Source: Thermotogota bacterium ADurb.Bin062
GTDB lineage: Bacteria > Thermotogota > Thermotogae > MWEM01
Direction: 5' to 3'
NCBI GenBank assembly: GCA_002071085.1
Contig: MWEM01000001.1
Coordinates: 1-64,000 of the forward strand
Length of the DNA stretch: 64,000 bases
Positions within the stretch are counted from its first letter, which is position 1; each line of letters starts with the position of its first letter. The notes under the pieces were generated by a model that worked only from the letters and a program-made list of their open reading frames with translations, was not told where the DNA came from and ran no database searches. Below, one piece after another: positions 62,045 through 64,000 of this stretch. The position numbers were made by a program, and so were the translations under genes.

Positions 62045-62218
62045 ATGGTTATCCTTAACGAAATCATCCACATCCTCTACTTTGTCCTAACCGCTGTGAT
62101 CTGTATCTTTTTGATCTGGAATCTCTTCAAGCGAACAAAAAAAACAGGATGGGTCTATGACATAGTCTATGCTTACGTGATCATCACCTTCATACTCCGC
62201 GTCCTGATGATCAAGTAA
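62045..62218 (+). CDS. Small membrane protein, 57 residues
   Basis: ATG 62045 follows GGGGGGGCTGAAAA and ends TAA 62216-62218, 16 bp after the permease and 13 bp before the next gene. It has two hydrophobic segments (IHILYFVLTAVICIFLIWNL and IVYAYVIITFILRVL) separated by the basic loop FKRTKKTGW. No family recognised. Its tight position suggests a subunit or assembly factor of the permease. Confidence 0.75.
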   Translation: MVILNEIIHILYFVLTAVICIFLIWNLFKRTKKTGWVYDIVYAYVIITFILRVLMIK

Positions 62219-62231
62219 GGGGCTGAGACGT

Positions 62232-63569
62232 ATGAAAAACACACCTCTATGGTTTAAGCTACTGGCCCTGGCCCTGATCGCGATTATGGGGTTTATTGCG
62301 GGGAAAGAGTTCTACGAGCTCCGGCACTATCAGGAGTCGGTCGTCGTCTCTCCCGCTTTCACTAAAAAGCTCATGCTCAGTGACTATCTGCCGAGTCTGA
62401 AAGGGACATGGGGCGACACGCCGATCTATCTCTTCGATTCGGGCGTACCGGGCGGGTCAGCGCTAATTTTGGGCGGTTCTCACCCGTATGAACCGGCCAC
62501 GATGCTTACCGCCTATATGGTCGCCGAAAATATCTCCGTCGAAAAAGGGAAGGTCTACGTCGCCCCCGTGGCCAATAGGAGCGCCAATACCCTCGGAATG
62601 CTCGGGAACGCCTACCCGATGTTCTACCATTTGAAAACTCCTTTCGGAACGAAGCAGTACAAGATCGGAGACCGCAACACCAATCCGCTCGACCAGTGGC
62701 CGGACCCGTTCGTTTACGTCCATTATCCCTCCGGACAGAACCTGGCCTATCAAGACCTTCGGAACTTTAACCGCACGTGGCCTGGCAAAGCGGATGGGTC
62801 GCTCACGGAAAGAATCTCCTACGCTTTCATGGAATTGGTTCGGAATGAGAAGATCGACATTTTTATCGATTATCACGAAGCCTCTTTGATGTACCCCGTG
62901 GTCGACACCTATGTCGCGCACGATTTCTCGATGGATATCGCGATTTTGGCTCAGATGAACCTGGACACCTTCAAGTACCCGATGAAAGCGGAAGCTTCTC
63001 CAAAAAAACTTAGAGGGCTTTCCCACCGAGAAGTCGGGGACTACAGCATCGATCCCGAGCTCGCGAAAGAATTGTACGCGGCCGAAGAGTTCACCAATGC
63101 CAAAAACGACTACAAAGAGAAGCTGAAAATTATCGAGAAATCCAGTCATCAAACACTTGTCGTCCTGATGGAAACGTTGGAACCTTTCATCGAACGTGTT
63201 GCCGGAAGAATCGACGAAGACCTGATGTTGGTCGGGCTCGACGAGTTTATCCAGACTGCCGCCGATAAGAGGTTGCTGTTCGCGAAGTACGACACGAGAA
63301 CCGGAATCACGATGCCGATCGATATGGACGGGCGAGGCGGCTACGTCGTGAAAGGCGCGCCGATGTATTATCGGGTCGCCAGACACTTGGAAGGAACCTT
63401 GGAAGTCATCGAAATGATGAACTTGTTATTCCCCGAGCGCGAGTTACTGATTAGCTACCCAGGCTTTCACGATATCATGGAAGCCGGGAGTAAAAAAGGT
63501 AACGACGCGATCGGAGATTTCTTACACGATCCGGCCAAGTCCGACCCAAAACGGGTGTTTTATCAGTAA
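62232..63569 (+). CDS. Membrane-anchored M14/AstE-like zinc hydrolase
   Basis: Protein of 445 residues with one N-terminal anchor (LLALALIAIMGFIAG) and an exported catalytic domain. The zinc site of the carboxypeptidase/succinylglutamate desuccinylase fold is visible as LGGSHPYEPA (H and E) and DIFIDYHEAS (H). NFNRTWPG supplies the conserved substrate arginine, and a late catalytic glutamate probably lies in VLMETLEP. Members remove acyl groups from amino acids or cleave peptides. ATG follows GGGGCTGAGACGT. With the dipeptidase that follows it suggests extracytoplasmic processing of peptides or N-acyl amino acids for the permease. Confidence 0.8.
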   Translation: MKNTPLWFKLLALALIAIMGFIAGKEFYELRHYQESVVVSPAFTKKLMLSDYLPSLKGTWGDTPIYLFDSGVPGGSALILGGSHPYEPATMLTAYMVAENISVEKGKVYVAPVANRSANTLGMLGNAYPMFYHLKTPFGTKQYKIGDRNTNPLDQWPDPFVYVHYPSGQNLAYQDLRNFNRTWPGKADGSLTERISYAFMELVRNEKIDIFIDYHEASLMYPVVDTYVAHDFSMDIAILAQMNLDTFKYPMKAEASPKKLRGLSHREVGDYSIDPELAKELYAAEEFTNAKNDYKEKLKIIEKSSHQTLVVLMETLEPFIERVAGRIDEDLMLVGLDEFIQTAADKRLLFAKYDTRTGITMPIDMDGRGGYVVKGAPMYYRVARHLEGTLEVIEMMNLLFPERELLISYPGFHDIMEAGSKKGNDAIGDFLHDPAKSDPKRVFYQ

Positions 63570-63612
63570 GCCGAACTAGAGTTACCAGAAAAGGAAAGGG
63601 AGACAAGAGAGT

Positions 63613-64000
63613 ATGTGGAAGCTTAAAACGGTGCTGACGGTACTTTTGGTGATCGTTATTCTTTCCAGTGTAGGGTTTACGTGCACGATCATAGCTGTCG
63701 GAAAAATGGCCACAGTGGACGGGTCCGCCATTATCACGCACAATGACGACTCCTCTGTCGCCGATTTCCGCCTATGGATTCAACGGGGTGGAAAATGGCA
63801 GACCGGGGCGATGCGACCTATCGTGATAGACTCCCACGACTACATTGACTACAGCAAGTTTCCGATCGTCGATATCTCGAAGAATCGCAATGGAAGGGCT
63901 ATTCAACTGGGAGAAGATCCTCAGCCCCCAGTCACCAACGATTACTTCCATTCACGTTATTCTTTTATGAATGATTGGGGTGTCGCGATGGGAGAGTCCA
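63613..64000 (+). CDS. C69-family dipeptidase, N-terminal part (cut by window edge)
   Basis: The first 129 codons of a peptidase U34/C69 protein; the rest lies beyond the window. Signal-anchor about 1-21 (VLTVLLVIVILSSVGF), then TCTIIAVGKMATVDGSAIITHNDD. Here the cysteine of TCT is the N-terminal nucleophile exposed by processing, and the DGS/N-D pattern is the family signature. The later FMNDWGVAMGES matches the usual N-x-x-GVA-x-GES. ATG 63613 follows GGGAGACAAGAGAGT. Last visible gene of the operon beginning at 60091. Confidence 0.9.
   Translation, partial: MWKLKTVLTVLLVIVILSSVGFTCTIIAVGKMATVDGSAIITHNDDSSVADFRLWIQRGGKWQTGAMRPIVIDSHDYIDYSKFPIVDISKNRNGRAIQLGEDPQPPVTNDYFHSRYSFMNDWGVAMGES

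Overview
The window is gene-dense bacterial DNA of roughly even GC content. It suggests a flagellated diderm with an anaerobe-like, nutrient-scavenging gene set. Evidence for this: a flagellar cluster that includes the L-ring and P-ring genes (flgB-flgC-fliE-flgA-flgH-flgI-flgJ), a probable outer-membrane barrel, several ABC and TRAP-type uptake systems, and a thermophile-style peroxiredoxin. The short SpeD has an [11 protein letters not shown] active-site stretch very like that of Thermotogales. I lean towards Thermotogota or a similar deep-branching diderm group such as Synergistota, but the window has no rRNA or other marker that settles it. GTG and TTG starts are common and most starts have a strong GGAGG-type ribosome binding site.

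Layout. 1-2290: the N-terminus of an Rpn-family nuclease running off the left edge, a small unknown gene, a Gfo/Idh/MocA oxidoreductase and repeats. 2299-10887: one sugar-catabolic operon behind a consensus promoter. It encodes an LsrF/DhnA-like aldolase, a SorC-type regulator, a zinc dehydrogenase, two ABC permeases, a sugar-binding protein, a TIM-barrel isomerase, a GGDG-type kinase related to NAD kinase, and an ADP-ribosylglycohydrolase. 11859-17090: MATE and ZIP transporters facing a NAD synthetase (whose glutaminase domain has lost its catalytic cysteine), an alpha/beta hydrolase and a membrane protein. 18440-22429: peroxiredoxin, class II aldolase and a copper-type P-ATPase.

22430-33600 is an accessory region dense in repeats. 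It holds an AAA ATPase with a C-terminal PD-(D/E)XK nuclease domain, a second Rpn-family nuclease, a truncated transposase, a secreted SNase-fold protein with altered active-site residues, and a two-gene operon of a MukE/JetB-like protein and a 1286-residue MukB/JetC-like SMC ATPase. No kleisin or JetD nuclease is present. This reduced SMC pair is the best candidate for an undescribed system.

33594-42900: an RlmI-type methyltransferase, a carboxyltransferase, a self-contained polyamine operon (XRE-cupin regulator, speD, speE) with a visible operator, and the flagellar operon. 49498-42970 (minus) is a seven-gene housekeeping operon: GNAT, rsgA, rpe, ligA, nicotinamidase-like, HAD, lplA. 49765-54690: cinA and a TAXI-TRAP transporter operon. 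55588-64000: a secreted coiled-coil/YD-repeat-like protein, a barrel protein, an SsnA-like amidohydrolase, and an operon that looks devoted to uptake and hydrolysis of peptides or acylated amino acids (DUF6305-like protein, DctM-like permease, a 57-residue membrane protein, an M14/AstE-like metallohydrolase, a C69 dipeptidase).

A striking feature throughout is a family of modular intergenic repeats. At least five kinds of module are shuffled among ten intergenic loci, and in three places they are expanded into exact tandem arrays with periods of 99, 85 and 108 bp. No tRNA, rRNA or CRISPR array was found.
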